41,476 bases of DNA from Phycisphaeraceae bacterium (GTDB lineage: Bacteria; Planctomycetota; Phycisphaerae; Phycisphaerales; Phycisphaeraceae): contig PBAS01000029.1 in assembly GCA_002716625.1 (NCBI GenBank), forward strand, positions 1 to 41,476, in the 5' to 3' direction. Both the position numbers and the translations under genes were made by a program. This document shows, piece after piece, positions 26,551-35,821 of this stretch. Numbering within the stretch: the stretch's first letter is position 1; each line of letters opens with the position of its first letter. The notes below the pieces were generated by a model. The model saw nothing but the letters and a program-made list of their open reading frames with translations. It ran no database searches and had not been told where the DNA came from.

Positions 26551-26591
26551 GTATCTCAACGGAGTTTCTTTTTTTTTTGGAGGATTGCATC

Positions 26592-27584
26592 ATGATAAAA
26601 TTTCAACGTTTTCTAGTAGCGATGGTTGCTCTCGCAACTGTTCCGGCATTCGCCGACATTGCCACCTTTCAGCAAGGTGTTAATGGCTACACCCGCGGTT
26701 TGGACACAACCATCCGCGTGACCAATGAAATGAATAACTTGAATGAACGCGGTAATCTTGCTTCAGGGATCAAGGGTGGTGATTTGGGTGCTTATGAGCA
26801 TCATTCAACCAATGGTGGTGCATCCACTAAGCTCGAAGTTGGTCACTTTATGCAGAATCAGGTTGGCTTCAGTGGCAACCCTGGTCCTACCATGCGTTAT
26901 TCCCGATCCATGATTCGTTTCCGTGATGTTTTCGGTGACGGACCAGGTCAGGTTCCTACCGGATCACCCATCAACAGCGCAACCTTGACGCTATACCACA
27001 CGACCGACAACGGTGCTGAAGTTAGCTCTTCGGGCAACATGGACAATCCTGGTACCGCTGCAAGTCCTCAGCTGAACTCGGGTCAGATTAAAGTTGTCCC
27101 ACTGATCAGTGCAATTACTTACGGTACTTCGGACGGTCTCGCCAGTGTTGGTGAAGTGGTAGGCTCTCAGAAGAAGCGTGGTAAAGTTGACTGGGAAGAG
27201 GGTTGCGTGGCCGGTGATGGTCCTGGTGGCGCACCTAATAATGACCCCTATGGTCCCATCAATTCTTGTGGCCCATTCGGTGGTTCAGAATCTGACTTCT
27301 CCCGTGGCTCCAGCTATGCTCAGGCCGCAGTAACTGGTCCGATCGATATCGATGTCACCGACATCCTTGGTGATCTGGAATCCTACGGTATCTTGCTGAA
27401 CCTGGACAACTCTGGTGGTAACAAAGAAGTTACCTTCGAAAATAACAATGGTGCAGCGTACTTCTCGAACGAAGCAGCTGATGCTCAGGTTCGTCCGCTC
27501 TTGACCGTTGATTATGTTCCAGAGCCAGCCACACTCGGTCTGCTGGCTATCGGTGGACTGACAATGCTTCGTCGTCGTCGCTGA
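26592..27584 (+). CDS. PEP-CTERM secreted protein with DNRLRE-like domain
   Basis: A 330-residue protein. ATG 26592 follows a strong GGAGG (26579-26583) at 8 bases. A signal peptide (hydrophobic FLVAMVALATVPAFA) precedes a beta-rich region with TFQQGVNGYTRGLDTTIR, RFRDVFGDGPGQVP and LTLYHTTDNGA, which resembles the DNRLRE/CBM96-like domain. The C-terminus is a sorting signal: VPEPATLGLLAIGGLTML followed by RRRR. PEP-CTERM proteins are processed by exosortase and released or anchored in the outer envelope; no exosortase is in this window. The gene is isolated, with its own promoter candidate, a long leader and a perfect terminator, which suggests strong independent expression. Base composition is more T-rich and codon choice more uniform than in its neighbours. 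Confidence 0.9.
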   Translation: MIKFQRFLVAMVALATVPAFADIATFQQGVNGYTRGLDTTIRVTNEMNNLNERGNLASGIKGGDLGAYEHHSTNGGASTKLEVGHFMQNQVGFSGNPGPTMRYSRSMIRFRDVFGDGPGQVPTGSPINSATLTLYHTTDNGAEVSSSGNMDNPGTAASPQLNSGQIKVVPLISAITYGTSDGLASVGEVVGSQKKRGKVDWEEGCVAGDGPGGAPNNDPYGPINSCGPFGGSESDFSRGSSYAQAAVTGPIDIDVTDILGDLESYGILLNLDNSGGNKEVTFENNNGAAYFSNEAADAQVRPLLTVDYVPEPATLGLLAIGGLTMLRRRR

Positions 27585-27654
27585 AAAGGCGTCCACGAAG
27601 GTCCGAGATCTGGCAGGTTAATGCCTGTCTGATAAGGGCGACAATTTAAAAAAG

Positions 27655-27689
27655 AAAAGCGGAAGCACAGATGTGCTTCCGCTTTTTTT
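27655..27689 (+). terminator. Intrinsic terminator of the PEP-CTERM gene
   Basis: AAAAGCGGAAGCACA (27655-27669) pairs perfectly with TGTGCTTCCGCTTTT (27672-27686), with a minimal GA between, effectively a 4-base loop, and the T run continues. A very strong rho-independent terminator, 70 bases after the stop codon. Confidence 0.95.
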
Positions 27690-27792
27690 ATAGGTCTTAA
27701 ACTGTTTTCGTGAATCAAGAGCCACGAATACCGACATGTGCAAGGTGATCCGTACTGTTACCGTTGATCCTGAGGCGTAGGTGAGTTAATCC

Positions 27793-30039
27793 ATGCGAAA
27801 AAGTGTCCTTGTAGTGGTCCTGGTATTGATTGGCGTTTTAGCAAGTGGCGTATGGATCCGTCAGCGTCCCCCGTCGATATCGGTCCAGGAAACGAGGAGT
27901 CAGCTTGATCAAACCGTATGGGCCCAGGAAGTACAGGCCCAAAACTACGAGGACACATTTGTTAAACTCTGGGACCTTCTTTGTAGTGCACCTGACAAGC
28001 GTGTTGTGCTGGAAAATTTTCCGTTTACTACATTGATTCTGCCTGGGATGGGAGAAGCTCAACCTTTTGATGCGGGCGTTATGGTGACGCCTTTAACAGG
28101 CCACTTGGCAAAAATGTCGCCATCAGATTGGAAAAAATTTTTGGACGGTTTGGCACTTGAGGGATTCGAACTGGTTCAGTCTGAATGGCACCATGAAAAA
28201 TTTGAGCAGGCACCGGGTCGGGCAGCGGAGTCTCTGGTGTCAGTGGTCCTTCATGTGATGGTTCCGGCCAGTGAGCGGCGGCTGATCCTAAAAGGGAAGC
28301 TGGCGGTCAGCTGGGCTATGGGGAAAAATGAAGATGGATACCACGTCCCTGATCGGATTGAACTGAAGGGCGCCCGGATCCTGGAGCGTACTGGCCAGCC
28401 CGTCTTTCAGGTTCAATTGGAGGAGGGGCCCTTTTCCACAATTCAACCCATATTGCTTTATGACCTTGATGGAGATGGCGTGCTGGAGATCGTATTGGCC
28501 GGTGGGAATACAGTATTGCGTAAGCAAGGCGACCGATATGTACAGACCCGATTGTGTGCAGATCGAATGTTAGCGCCATCAGGTGCAGTGCTGGCGGATT
28601 TTACGGGTGACGGTGTAGTAGATTATTTCTGCTCGGTGCCCGGTGGTTTTCCCGTTTTGTTTACGGGAACCGGCGGTGGTCGGTTCCCCGGTGAGGGACA
28701 GCAGGTGACTGCAACCGGCCGTGCCATTCGATATGCCTGTGCTATTACTGCCGGTGATGTAGACCTTGATGGTGACCTGGACATTTGGATGTCGCAATAC
28801 AAGTTGCCATACGTTAATGGCCAGATGCCGACCCCATACTATGATGCCAACGACGGACATCCGTCGTTTCTCCTGCTCAATGATGGGACCGGTGTGTTCA
28901 CAGATGCGACCGCTTCAGCTGGCTTGGCGGCAAAGCGTCATCGGCGGACCTATAGCAATTCCCTGGTGGATATGGATGATGATGGGGATTTGGACCTTCT
29001 GGTAGTCAGTGATTTTGCCGGGATTGACGTCTATGATAATGACGGCCAAGGCCATTTCACTGATCTTACAGAATCGACGGTTGATGAACGAGCAAACTTT
29101 GGGATGTCACATGCCTTCGGAGATTTCAATCTTGACGGCCAGTCGGACTTTTATGTTGTTGGCATGAGTTCTACAACTGCCCGGCGGCTGGAGACATTGG
29201 GTCTGGGCCGCGAGGCTTTTCCCGAGCACCAGCAGATGCGGATGCGAATGGCCTACGGTAACCGCATGTACGTTCGAGATGGTGATTCGACATACAAGCA
29301 ACCTGCGTTTGGCCAACAGGTCGCCAGGTCCGGCTGGTCCTGGGGGTCATCGGCGTTCGATTTTGATAACGATGGTGACGTCGATATCTATGTTGGCAAC
29401 GGCCACCTCAGCGGGAATTCCGTAAAAGATTATTGCTCGCTTTTCTGGCGGCATGACATCTACCCGGATACAAGGCGTGAGGCGCCCAATCTGGCAGAGT
29501 CATTCGTTGAAAGTGTGATCCACCAGCCCGGTCAACGTATTAGCTGGAATGGCTTTGAGCATAATCACCTTTTCGTAAATGATGCAGGACGCCGGTTTGC
29601 AAATGGTGCATTCCTGATGGGCGCTGCATTCGAGTTTGACGCCCGTTCGGTGGTCAGTGGTGATATCGATGATGATGGGCGTGTGGATATGGTTGTGGTG
29701 AAGGTCATGGAAGCGGATCCGGCCTTTAATGACCGACTCAGTCAAACGGTGTATATCGTAAAGAATCAATGGCCCCAGTCACGCAATTGGATTGGCGTTA
29801 AACTGCCGCCCTCCATTAAACGGTCGTCAATTGGCGCGAAAGTTACGGTGGTGTCGGACATGGGACGGCAGGTTTCGCATGTCGTAACCGGTGATTCGTT
29901 TCGGGCTCAGCATCCATTACAGAAGCATTTTGGTCTTGATGAGGTATCGTCGGTTGACTTTATCAAAGTCAGGTACCTGGACGGTACGGTTCGTCGGCTC
30001 AATGCCCCGGCAATCAATCAGTATCACGTTGTTCAATAG
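27793..30039 (+). CDS. Exported VCBS/FG-GAP protein with ASPIC/UnbV domain
   Basis: A 748-residue protein. SVLVVVLVLIGVLASGVWI at residues 4-22 is a signal anchor. After an N-terminal region of about 200 residues come FG-GAP/VCBS units with acidic loops: DLDGDGVLEIVLAG, DFTGDGVVDYF, DVDLDGDLDIWM, DMDDDGDLDLLVVSD, DFNLDGQSDFYVVG, DFDNDGDVDIYVGNG and DIDDDGRVDMVVV. The last 85 residues are an ASPIC/UnbV domain (SIGAKVTVVSDMGRQVSHVV...YLDGTVRRLNAP). This architecture (CRTAC1-like) is common in planctomycetes, and the proteins are exported; the biochemical role is not known. AGGTGA at about 8 bases supports ATG 27793. Confidence 0.88.
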   Translation: MRKSVLVVVLVLIGVLASGVWIRQRPPSISVQETRSQLDQTVWAQEVQAQNYEDTFVKLWDLLCSAPDKRVVLENFPFTTLILPGMGEAQPFDAGVMVTPLTGHLAKMSPSDWKKFLDGLALEGFELVQSEWHHEKFEQAPGRAAESLVSVVLHVMVPASERRLILKGKLAVSWAMGKNEDGYHVPDRIELKGARILERTGQPVFQVQLEEGPFSTIQPILLYDLDGDGVLEIVLAGGNTVLRKQGDRYVQTRLCADRMLAPSGAVLADFTGDGVVDYFCSVPGGFPVLFTGTGGGRFPGEGQQVTATGRAIRYACAITAGDVDLDGDLDIWMSQYKLPYVNGQMPTPYYDANDGHPSFLLLNDGTGVFTDATASAGLAAKRHRRTYSNSLVDMDDDGDLDLLVVSDFAGIDVYDNDGQGHFTDLTESTVDERANFGMSHAFGDFNLDGQSDFYVVGMSSTTARRLETLGLGREAFPEHQQMRMRMAYGNRMYVRDGDSTYKQPAFGQQVARSGWSWGSSAFDFDNDGDVDIYVGNGHLSGNSVKDYCSLFWRHDIYPDTRREAPNLAESFVESVIHQPGQRISWNGFEHNHLFVNDAGRRFANGAFLMGAAFEFDARSVVSGDIDDDGRVDMVVVKVMEADPAFNDRLSQTVYIVKNQWPQSRNWIGVKLPPSIKRSSIGAKVTVVSDMGRQVSHVVTGDSFRAQHPLQKHFGLDEVSSVDFIKVRYLDGTVRRLNAPAINQYHVVQ

Positions 30040-30055
30040 AGTTACGTTGGGATCG

Positions 30056-30244
30056 GTGCCCAGCGCAAGATGGGATGAAGCGTTTCGGGCCTGGGGCGAC
30101 TCCAAGGCCCCGAATCATGTGCGTCTAGCGGCCCTGGGGACCAACGAATCATATCCAGTGCGTGTTTGGCTGCTGAGCCAGTGGGCATATGGCTTAGCAG
30201 GCAGATTATGGGTAAAACAGATGACGGTCGTAGCTTGGATCTGA
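30056..30244 (+). CDS. Possible small ORF or CDS remnant
   Basis: After the VCBS gene, a frame open to TGA 30244 with GTG 30056 (or TTG 30047) as start reads about 62 residues, including RWDEAFRAWGDSKAP, HVRLAALG and RVWLLSQWAYGLAGRLW. Codon composition looks protein-like, but there is no ATG, no ribosome site and no domain I recognise. It may be a remnant. The frame also continues upstream inside the VCBS gene, where it is only a shadow. Confidence 0.2.
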   Translation: MPSARWDEAFRAWGDSKAPNHVRLAALGTNESYPVRVWLLSQWAYGLAGRLWVKQMTVVAWI

Positions 30245-30274
30245 AGCGCGGTATCTTGCTGTACGAGGTGGTTT

Positions 30275-31474
30275 ATGGCCCCAGTGTCGCATCATCAACT
30301 ACATCATAAGCATATGCGGCATGCCATTGCTTTGGCGCGCCGGGGCCAGGGCCGGGTTGAACCCAATCCCATGGTGGGTTGCGTGGTGGTTCGTGATGAA
30401 AAGGTTATTGCCAGTGGATATCACCGTCATTTCGGGGGGCCACATGGCGAAGTAGATGCCATCTCGCAGCTACGAAATGGCCACCTTGCGACATCGGGTG
30501 CGGATATATACGTGAATCTTGAGCCCTGCTCGCATTATGGCAAGACGCCACCATGTATAGATCTATTGATCAAGGCCGGTCCAAGACGCATTTTCGTTGC
30601 CATGGTGGACCCCTTTGATCAAGTCAATGGGCGTGGGATACAGCAGTTGCGTTCTGCCGGTATTGAAGTGCAGGTGGGACTGTGTGAGGATCAAGCGAGG
30701 GACCTTAATGAACCGTATTTGAAACGTGTATCTACCGGTCAGCCGTGGGTGATTGCCAAATGGGCGCAAACTGTGGATGGGATGATTGCGGATTCCACAG
30801 GCCACAGCCGTTGGATAAGCGGTTGTGATAGTCGGCGCATGGTCCACAAGTTACGCGCAAGAGTTGATGCCATTGTGGTCGCCGTGGGGACGGCCATTGT
30901 GGATGATCCATTGCTTACTGCGCGTGATGTGCCGTTGGGGCGGATTGCACGCCGGGTGGTGGTTGATCCGCAGCTGCGATTGCCCGATTCAGCCAGGATA
31001 CTGCAGACTGCTGACGAAGAGCATCCTGTTGCCTTGGCAGCCAGTCAAGAGGCATTGCGGAACCAACCGGGTCGGGTCAAGCAACTTCAATCGCGCGGAA
31101 TTGAGGTCCTGGCGGTACCGACGTCGTTGTCCGATCCTTCTCGCCTGGTGTTGAGTGATCTGTTCAAGCACATGGTTGGTCAATGGTCTGCAACTAATGT
31201 GCTGGTGGAGGGCGGCGCCAAATTGCTGGGCTGTGTATTTGCTGAGTGTCTCGTGGACCAGGTCATCGTCTTCGTGGCTCCAAAGATGTTGGGTGATCAG
31301 GGTGCGACGACAGCTGTTGCCGGGTTCGCAGGCCGGTCCTTGGAGTCTGCCGACCAGTTCATGTTGCAGCGAAACATGCGGGTGGGGGAGGATGTGATGT
31401 TGGAGTATCGTGTCAGGAGAAATAGTGATTCACCTGGCGGTGCGGTTGAACGGTCAATACCAAGTGTATCATGA
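30275..31474 (+). CDS. ribD: Bifunctional riboflavin biosynthesis deaminase/reductase
   Basis: A 399-residue RibD. The N-terminal cytidine-deaminase-like zinc domain has H57-G-E59 (GGPHGEVDA) and C85/C94 (EPCSHYGKTPPC) as zinc ligands and proton shuttle. It removes the amino group from the pyrimidine intermediate. The C-terminal NADPH reductase domain (from about residue 155, WVIAKWAQTVDGMIAD, IVVAVGTAIVDDPLLT, NVLVEGGAKLLG) reduces the ribosyl group. Together they perform steps 2 and 3 of riboflavin (FMN/FAD) synthesis. GAGGTGG lies close before ATG 30275. No other rib genes are next to it. Confidence 0.96.
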   Translation: MAPVSHHQLHHKHMRHAIALARRGQGRVEPNPMVGCVVVRDEKVIASGYHRHFGGPHGEVDAISQLRNGHLATSGADIYVNLEPCSHYGKTPPCIDLLIKAGPRRIFVAMVDPFDQVNGRGIQQLRSAGIEVQVGLCEDQARDLNEPYLKRVSTGQPWVIAKWAQTVDGMIADSTGHSRWISGCDSRRMVHKLRARVDAIVVAVGTAIVDDPLLTARDVPLGRIARRVVVDPQLRLPDSARILQTADEEHPVALAASQEALRNQPGRVKQLQSRGIEVLAVPTSLSDPSRLVLSDLFKHMVGQWSATNVLVEGGAKLLGCVFAECLVDQVIVFVAPKMLGDQGATTAVAGFAGRSLESADQFMLQRNMRVGEDVMLEYRVRRNSDSPGGAVERSIPSVS

Positions 31475-31504
31475 TTTGTTTGGGGTTTGAGGCGGATGCG
31501 TGAG

Positions 31505-33214
31505 TCAGGTGTCAGGCCCAACCACAATCCGGTTGCCATGTATTTCGATAACCGTGATGGGTTTGTCAGGTTCGATCCACTCGCCGGAGCTTACCACGTC
31601 GATCAGTTGACCGTTGATTTCGGCCCGCCCGGTCGGCCGCAATTGAGCGGTCACACGTCCCGTGTCACCCAATTTGATCGTGCCGTGTCCGAGGACTTCA
31701 CTGCCACCCACTGCGGTGGTGTCCATGGCTCCACCCAGCAGGGCCTCCTGGCGGTCATGCAAAACAAGTCGGCTAAGTCCGGGTATCCACCCCATGTGAC
31801 GGATCAGGAATATCAGGCAAACCGTACTGGCGATAACTCCAAGCAGGGTCCAGACTACGGACATGCCCAGGAGATTGAGCATCTCTTTGGCCGGCAACCC
31901 AATCGGTCCTGAAGTTGGCACAATGGCAAGGATGAGGCCGGTGAACATGAAAATCAGGCCTAGAATACCGAACACGGCAAAACCAGGTGTAATGAACAGC
32001 TCAACCATCAGTAGTCCGATGCCAATGAAAACCAGCAGAACGTGCCAGATTTCAGAGAGGTCGACAAGAAATGGTGCGCCCAGGAGTAATGCCAAGGCGG
32101 CCAGTGCAATAGCGCCGGGTAATCCTAGTCCAGGTGCCTGGAATTCCATGTAGGCACCAACCATCACCGCCACGATGAGCACAGCCCGGATGGCGGGGTG
32201 GATCAGCCAGCCGGCCAGGTCTTCCGACCAGCTTTGGTTGATGGTGATCACCGTGGCACCCCCAAGCCAATCCCCAAGTTCCTGGTGGTTTTTGACCGTT
32301 GCCTTGGATAGCCCGATTTCTAAGGCTCGGGTTTGGTTGAGCGTGAGAAGCGTGGCGCCGTCGTGGACTTGCTTCACAAGTTTCCACTGTCCAATTTCAG
32401 CGTCAGTGGCCACATCAACACTGACCCTGCCAACCGTCAGTGCGCTGACTTGTTCTCCTTCGGGTTTGACCGCTGCCAAGGCTTCTTCGCGTGATTTGGC
32501 CAAGACCATCATCTGGTAGTCGGCCTGGTTAACCAGTTGTTTTCTGCCGCTTTCGATGTGTTCAACCTGGTAGACTTCGACGCCTAGGACGCACATGGCA
32601 TGAAACATGGCGTAGTCATAATCATTCTGGGTCGCTGAATCACGGAATTCCTCAATGATGGGTGACAGGGCTTTAGCGCGTTCAGTTGCCGCTAATTCTT
32701 TGTTCATTGAGACGGGCGCGCTGTCTCCGGTGGCTGATGACGCAGACATGATCAGTTCATCGCATGCAGAACCAATCATGATACCGGCGGAATAGGCTTC
32801 GTTATTCACCCATGCGATGGTTCGTGCAGGTAAAGCCTTGATGTATTTGCCAATTTTGAGCGCGGATGTCACCATGCCGCCAGGGGTATCCAGTTCAATG
32901 ACAATCATCGTTGCGCCAGCTCCAAGGGCTCGGTCGACGCGTCGCTGAAGGCTATCTAGGACGAAGTCATAGATCATTCCCTCGATGCGGATCACTGCGG
33001 CAATGGCATCAGGATCACCTTTCCCTGTTGACGGCTGGAGTTCTTTGCCAGCTCCGGATGGGGGCAGCTGTTCATTGGGTTGGGCTTGGCCAGTGGCGGG
33101 TGATTGATTGAGGGCAGGAGCATGATTGGGTGAGGTCACATCCTGTGCAGCAGTCTGGATACACAGCAGTAGCGCAAGAAGCCCAATCAGTAAAACCGCT
33201 GATCGTCTGGTCAT
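31505..33214 (-). CDS. nfeD: NfeD-family membrane serine protease (long form)
   Basis: About 569 residues from ATG 33214. TRRSAVLLIGLLALLLCI is a signal peptide, followed by a Pro/Gln-rich stretch and a ClpP-class domain. LDTPGGMVTSALKIGKYI and WVNNEAYSAGIMIG place the nucleophile Ser at about residue 142, and a Lys in ERAKALSPI (about 181) is the likely general base. Several membrane helices (about 340-460, for example AVLIVAVMVGAYMEF and LLVFIGIGLLMVELFI) precede a C-terminal OB-fold (GDTGRVTAQLRPTGRAEING). NfeD proteases work with stomatin-like proteins in membrane quality control; no stomatin gene is next door. In-frame starts at 33253 and 33271 would overlap the upstream peptidase; the signal peptide supports 33214. 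Confidence 0.88.
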   Translation of the reverse strand: MTRRSAVLLIGLLALLLCIQTAAQDVTSPNHAPALNQSPATGQAQPNEQLPPSGAGKELQPSTGKGDPDAIAAVIRIEGMIYDFVLDSLQRRVDRALGAGATMIVIELDTPGGMVTSALKIGKYIKALPARTIAWVNNEAYSAGIMIGSACDELIMSASSATGDSAPVSMNKELAATERAKALSPIIEEFRDSATQNDYDYAMFHAMCVLGVEVYQVEHIESGRKQLVNQADYQMMVLAKSREEALAAVKPEGEQVSALTVGRVSVDVATDAEIGQWKLVKQVHDGATLLTLNQTRALEIGLSKATVKNHQELGDWLGGATVITINQSWSEDLAGWLIHPAIRAVLIVAVMVGAYMEFQAPGLGLPGAIALAALALLLGAPFLVDLSEIWHVLLVFIGIGLLMVELFITPGFAVFGILGLIFMFTGLILAIVPTSGPIGLPAKEMLNLLGMSVVWTLLGVIASTVCLIFLIRHMGWIPGLSRLVLHDRQEALLGGAMDTTAVGGSEVLGHGTIKLGDTGRVTAQLRPTGRAEINGQLIDVVSSGEWIEPDKPITVIEIHGNRIVVGPDT

Positions 33215-33258
33215 TTGAGTATTATAGGCTACGTGGCCAAGGCGGCGAGCCATGGTGG

Positions 33259-34413
33259 TTATTTGTTCCACGTGATGTAGCCGAGGTCATAATGAGCATC
33301 GAAGAACTGGCAAACCTTCTTGGAATCAACTGGTTTCTTGTACTCGCAGGTCAAGCATTGAGTGATCTGTGCAAGTGTTCGCACGCCATCGGCCCAGAAT
33401 AATGCCCATGGCTCGAGTCCACTGGCCTCGATGCGGTCAGCAATTGGCGATGGGGTATTCTCGAGGGTTGGTGACAAAAGTGCGGTCCGTCTTGGTACAC
33501 GTTTCAGTTCCTTGGTTGCTCGTTGTCGGCCCTTGGTTTTTTGCGGCGGCTTAAGGTGTTGGTCAATTTCATTCAAGCAGTAATCAAAATGGGCCACGGC
33601 CTCCCTTGATTTGGCGTTTTGGGTTGGCGGGATCCAGCGTTTTAGTTGCGTGATTGAAATTCGGTGGGCATCACGTAAATATTCTATCATGGCCGAACGG
33701 TTGCGCCCCTTGATGCGATTCATCCGGTTGATGAAATATCTCGTTTCGGATGATGCGAGTTCAGAGGCTTGTTGGGTATCCGCGTCAGCTAGGAAATAGA
33801 GATATGCGGCGATGGCAGTTGCGCATGCCCGCAGACCGGAGCGGCTGAGCAATGCCGGCGTGTCAGCAGAACTGTGGTACTGGTCGTAGAACAACGATCG
33901 AACCGGTTTCTTGTATGGCGCGTAAAACATTGCTTGCCCTTCGCGTCGTGTGGTCGTCAGCCACGGGCACGGGAATCCATATTGCGGGTCGCCAATCAGG
34001 GTGTCGCTTGTGGCTACGAACGGTGCGTCGTGGTAGTGGTAGCCAGGGTTGGCCAGTTCAAGTGTCTTACGGAACACTGTACGTCCGAGCCGGTTCACAA
34101 AACCTGCTGACATGGGGACGGTTGCGTGCCATTCCAATCTGCCGTGACAGTGTTCCAGTTTGGCGCCAACGGTGTCGATGTTTACACCCGCCAAGGGCAG
34201 TTCGTTGCGTTTGGTATGTTCCAGGTAGTGAAAAAACCCATAGCATTCATAGCCATGGAGCATGCGGATCGATCGATGCGGGCGTTGCAGTGCGCCTTTG
34301 TGGATCAGCTTTTCAAGTATTCGGGCTGCCTCAATGCATACTGCGACACCTGATGCGTTATCCAGTGCGCCCGGTTCGTTGCTGTGTGCCAACGCCCAGA
34401 TTTCTTGGTCCGG
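33259..34413 (-). pseudogene. M28-type peptidase, C-terminal (catalytic) part after in-frame TAG
   Basis: Reading on from the TAG, the frame gives PDQEIWALAHSNEPGALDNASG. This is the zinc-peptidase H and the D-N-A-S-G ligand of M28 aminopeptidases. Further ligands are E in HGYECYGFF, D in VNIDTVG and H in DQYHSSADTP. About 384 residues follow the stop codon, with no further interruption, ending in a winged-helix-like segment (GVRTLAQITQCLTCEYKK). The family's first metal region and the N-terminal PA-like half are on the other side of the TAG. A restart would have to use the TTG at 34392, which begins inside the conserved core, so the part alone is unlikely to be a full enzyme. It lies 44 bases upstream of nfeD. 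Confidence 0.75.
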
Positions 34414-34416
34414 CTA
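34414..34416 (-). other. In-frame TAG interrupting the M28-type peptidase gene
   Basis: The minus-strand frame reads VSGVVQGQG-TAG-PDQEIWALAHSNEPG with no frame change. A one-base change such as GAG, CAG or TGG to TAG would explain it. The two sides are otherwise continuous and conserved. Confidence 0.9.
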
Positions 34417-35187
34417 CCCTTGGCCTTGCACCACCCCGCTGACCACGTCATGCGATCCAACATACTTCTGAATGTCGACTTTTACTTTTACAATAACCTG
34501 TCTATGTTGGGCCACGAGTGATCGCAGCATGTCACCTTGGTCAGTCGAAATAGCCAGTCCCACTAGATGTGTGGCCCCGCACTTGAGGGGGATGCCGCCC
34601 CAGCCGAACTTGACCCATTTGGTGTCCTTGGGGTGGTTGGGGACAGGCCAATCCGTGACGACCCCCATTGCTCCCTTGTTGGCAAATTCAGCAAAGTGGT
34701 TTCGTGGATCCATGCGAGTCAAGACCATCTTTCCCAGCAGGGATCCGATGGGTAATGCCGCCAACGCCTTGCTGGAATCAATAATAGTCAACTCGCATTT
34801 GCAACCATTGGTGCTCGGGGGTGTTGCTGCACTCCATTGCACCACGTGCCATGGGTTGCGGTGGTAGTTGAGTACACGTCGTCGTACGGGGCTGGCGACA
34901 TCCATGGTTGCAGATTTGATATCTGCAGCTTGTTGGATGATCCAGCGACCCGAGCCGATGGATCCGCCCGTTTGAGCCTGGTGAATTTCGGTCTGTATGC
35001 CGAGGGTTTCATAGGCATTGACCAGTGTTCTTGTGGTATCCCGGAATCGGTCAAAAGAATTCCAGCGGTCTGAATCTTGGACCTTTTTAACCATGTTGAC
35101 CATACGCCTGCTACTGGCCTGATGGTGTAGCATTGGCAATGTGTCACACTGCAACTGTCGAATCGAAATGCCGTGTTTGGAGTTCAT
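34414..35187 (-). pseudogene. M28-type peptidase, N-terminal part before in-frame TAG
   Basis: About 257 residues from ATG 35187 (a TTG at 35223 is also possible). It begins with a helical domain with W-rich ERWNSFDRF-like segments, then RWIIQQAADIKSATMDVASP and a protease-associated-type segment (MVLTRMDPRNHFAEFANKGAMGVVTDWPVP), then a segment ending VSGVVQGQG, just before the catalytic core. Together with the second part it would make about 642 residues, a DUF4910/M28-like exopeptidase. As read, the protein stops before the zinc site. It is divergent from msrB. Confidence 0.75.
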
Positions 35188-35378
35188 TGGATCTGTGTTA
35201 TGCGATCGTGGGGCGAGAGTCAATCTGGCGGTTGCTGACTGTTTGGGAGGGCGATGCGTGATGCATGATTCTGTGTCCTTTTAGAGGGAATACATTCGGG
35301 GTTGATGGAGGTCATGTGGGAATTTGTGTTTGGCAACGGATCAAAAAGTTGGATCCGGCGTCTTCGGTCTGGTGTCGG

Positions 35379-35384
35379 TATAAT
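35379..35384 (+). promoter_or_regulatory. Possible -10 box of msrB
   Basis: TATAAT lies 27 bases before ATG 35411, and no good -35 is seen at 16-18 bases. AAGGAG at 35397-35402, spaced 8 bases from the ATG, is a strong ribosome site. Confidence 0.3.
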
Positions 35385-35410
35385 TTTCAGATCTTCAAGG
35401 AGACCTCGTC

Positions 35411-35821
35411 ATGGCGGTGAACAGGATTGAGAAGACAGAAAGGCAGTGGAAAGCCCAACTGACTGACCAGCAATATCATGTCACGCGACAAAAGGGGACC
35501 GAGCCTGCCTTTACGGGGGAGTATTGGGATATGAAGGCCGAGGGTATTTATGAATGTATCTGTTGTGGTCAGCCGTTGTACAGTTCCGAAACCAAATTTG
35601 ATTCTGGTACGGGTTGGCCAAGTTTCTTCCAGCCAGTAACGGATGAATCGGTCGGCAGCTCTACGGATACGTCTCATGGCATGGTGCGAACAGAAGTTGT
35701 GTGCAGCCGGTGTGGAGCCCATTTGGGGCATGTTTTTGATGATGGGCCACAACCAACCGGCCAACGTCACTGTATTAATTCAGTGGCATTGAAACTGGTT
35801 CATGACGAGCCATCGCCCTAG
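35411..35821 (+). CDS. msrB: Peptide-methionine (R)-S-oxide reductase
   Basis: A 136-residue MsrB of normal length. It repairs methionine-R-sulfoxide in proteins using thioredoxin. Zinc cysteines are C49 and C52 ([11 protein letters not shown]) and C98 and C101 ([17 protein letters not shown]); the catalytic cysteine is C121 in [20 protein letters not shown] near residue 66 is the substrate pocket segment. No signal peptide, so cytosolic. Its stop TAG (35819-35821) overlaps the stop of the convergent EamA gene in a shared CTAG. Confidence 0.97.
   Translation: MAVNRIEKTERQWKAQLTDQQYHVTRQKGTEPAFTGEYWDMKAEGIYECICCGQPLYSSETKFDSGTGWPSFFQPVTDESVGSSTDTSHGMVRTEVVCSRCGAHLGHVFDDGPQPTGQRHCINSVALKLVHDEPSP

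Noticed and set aside
33259..34413. Frameshift in the M28-type peptidase
   Set aside because: Both parts are in the same frame (starts 35187 and 34392 differ by a multiple of three), so a single TAG and not a frameshift separates them.
35349..35384. Full -35/-10 promoter for msrB using TTGGAT
   Set aside because: TTGGAT is 24 bases from TATAAT, too far for a standard spacer, so only the -10 is kept.
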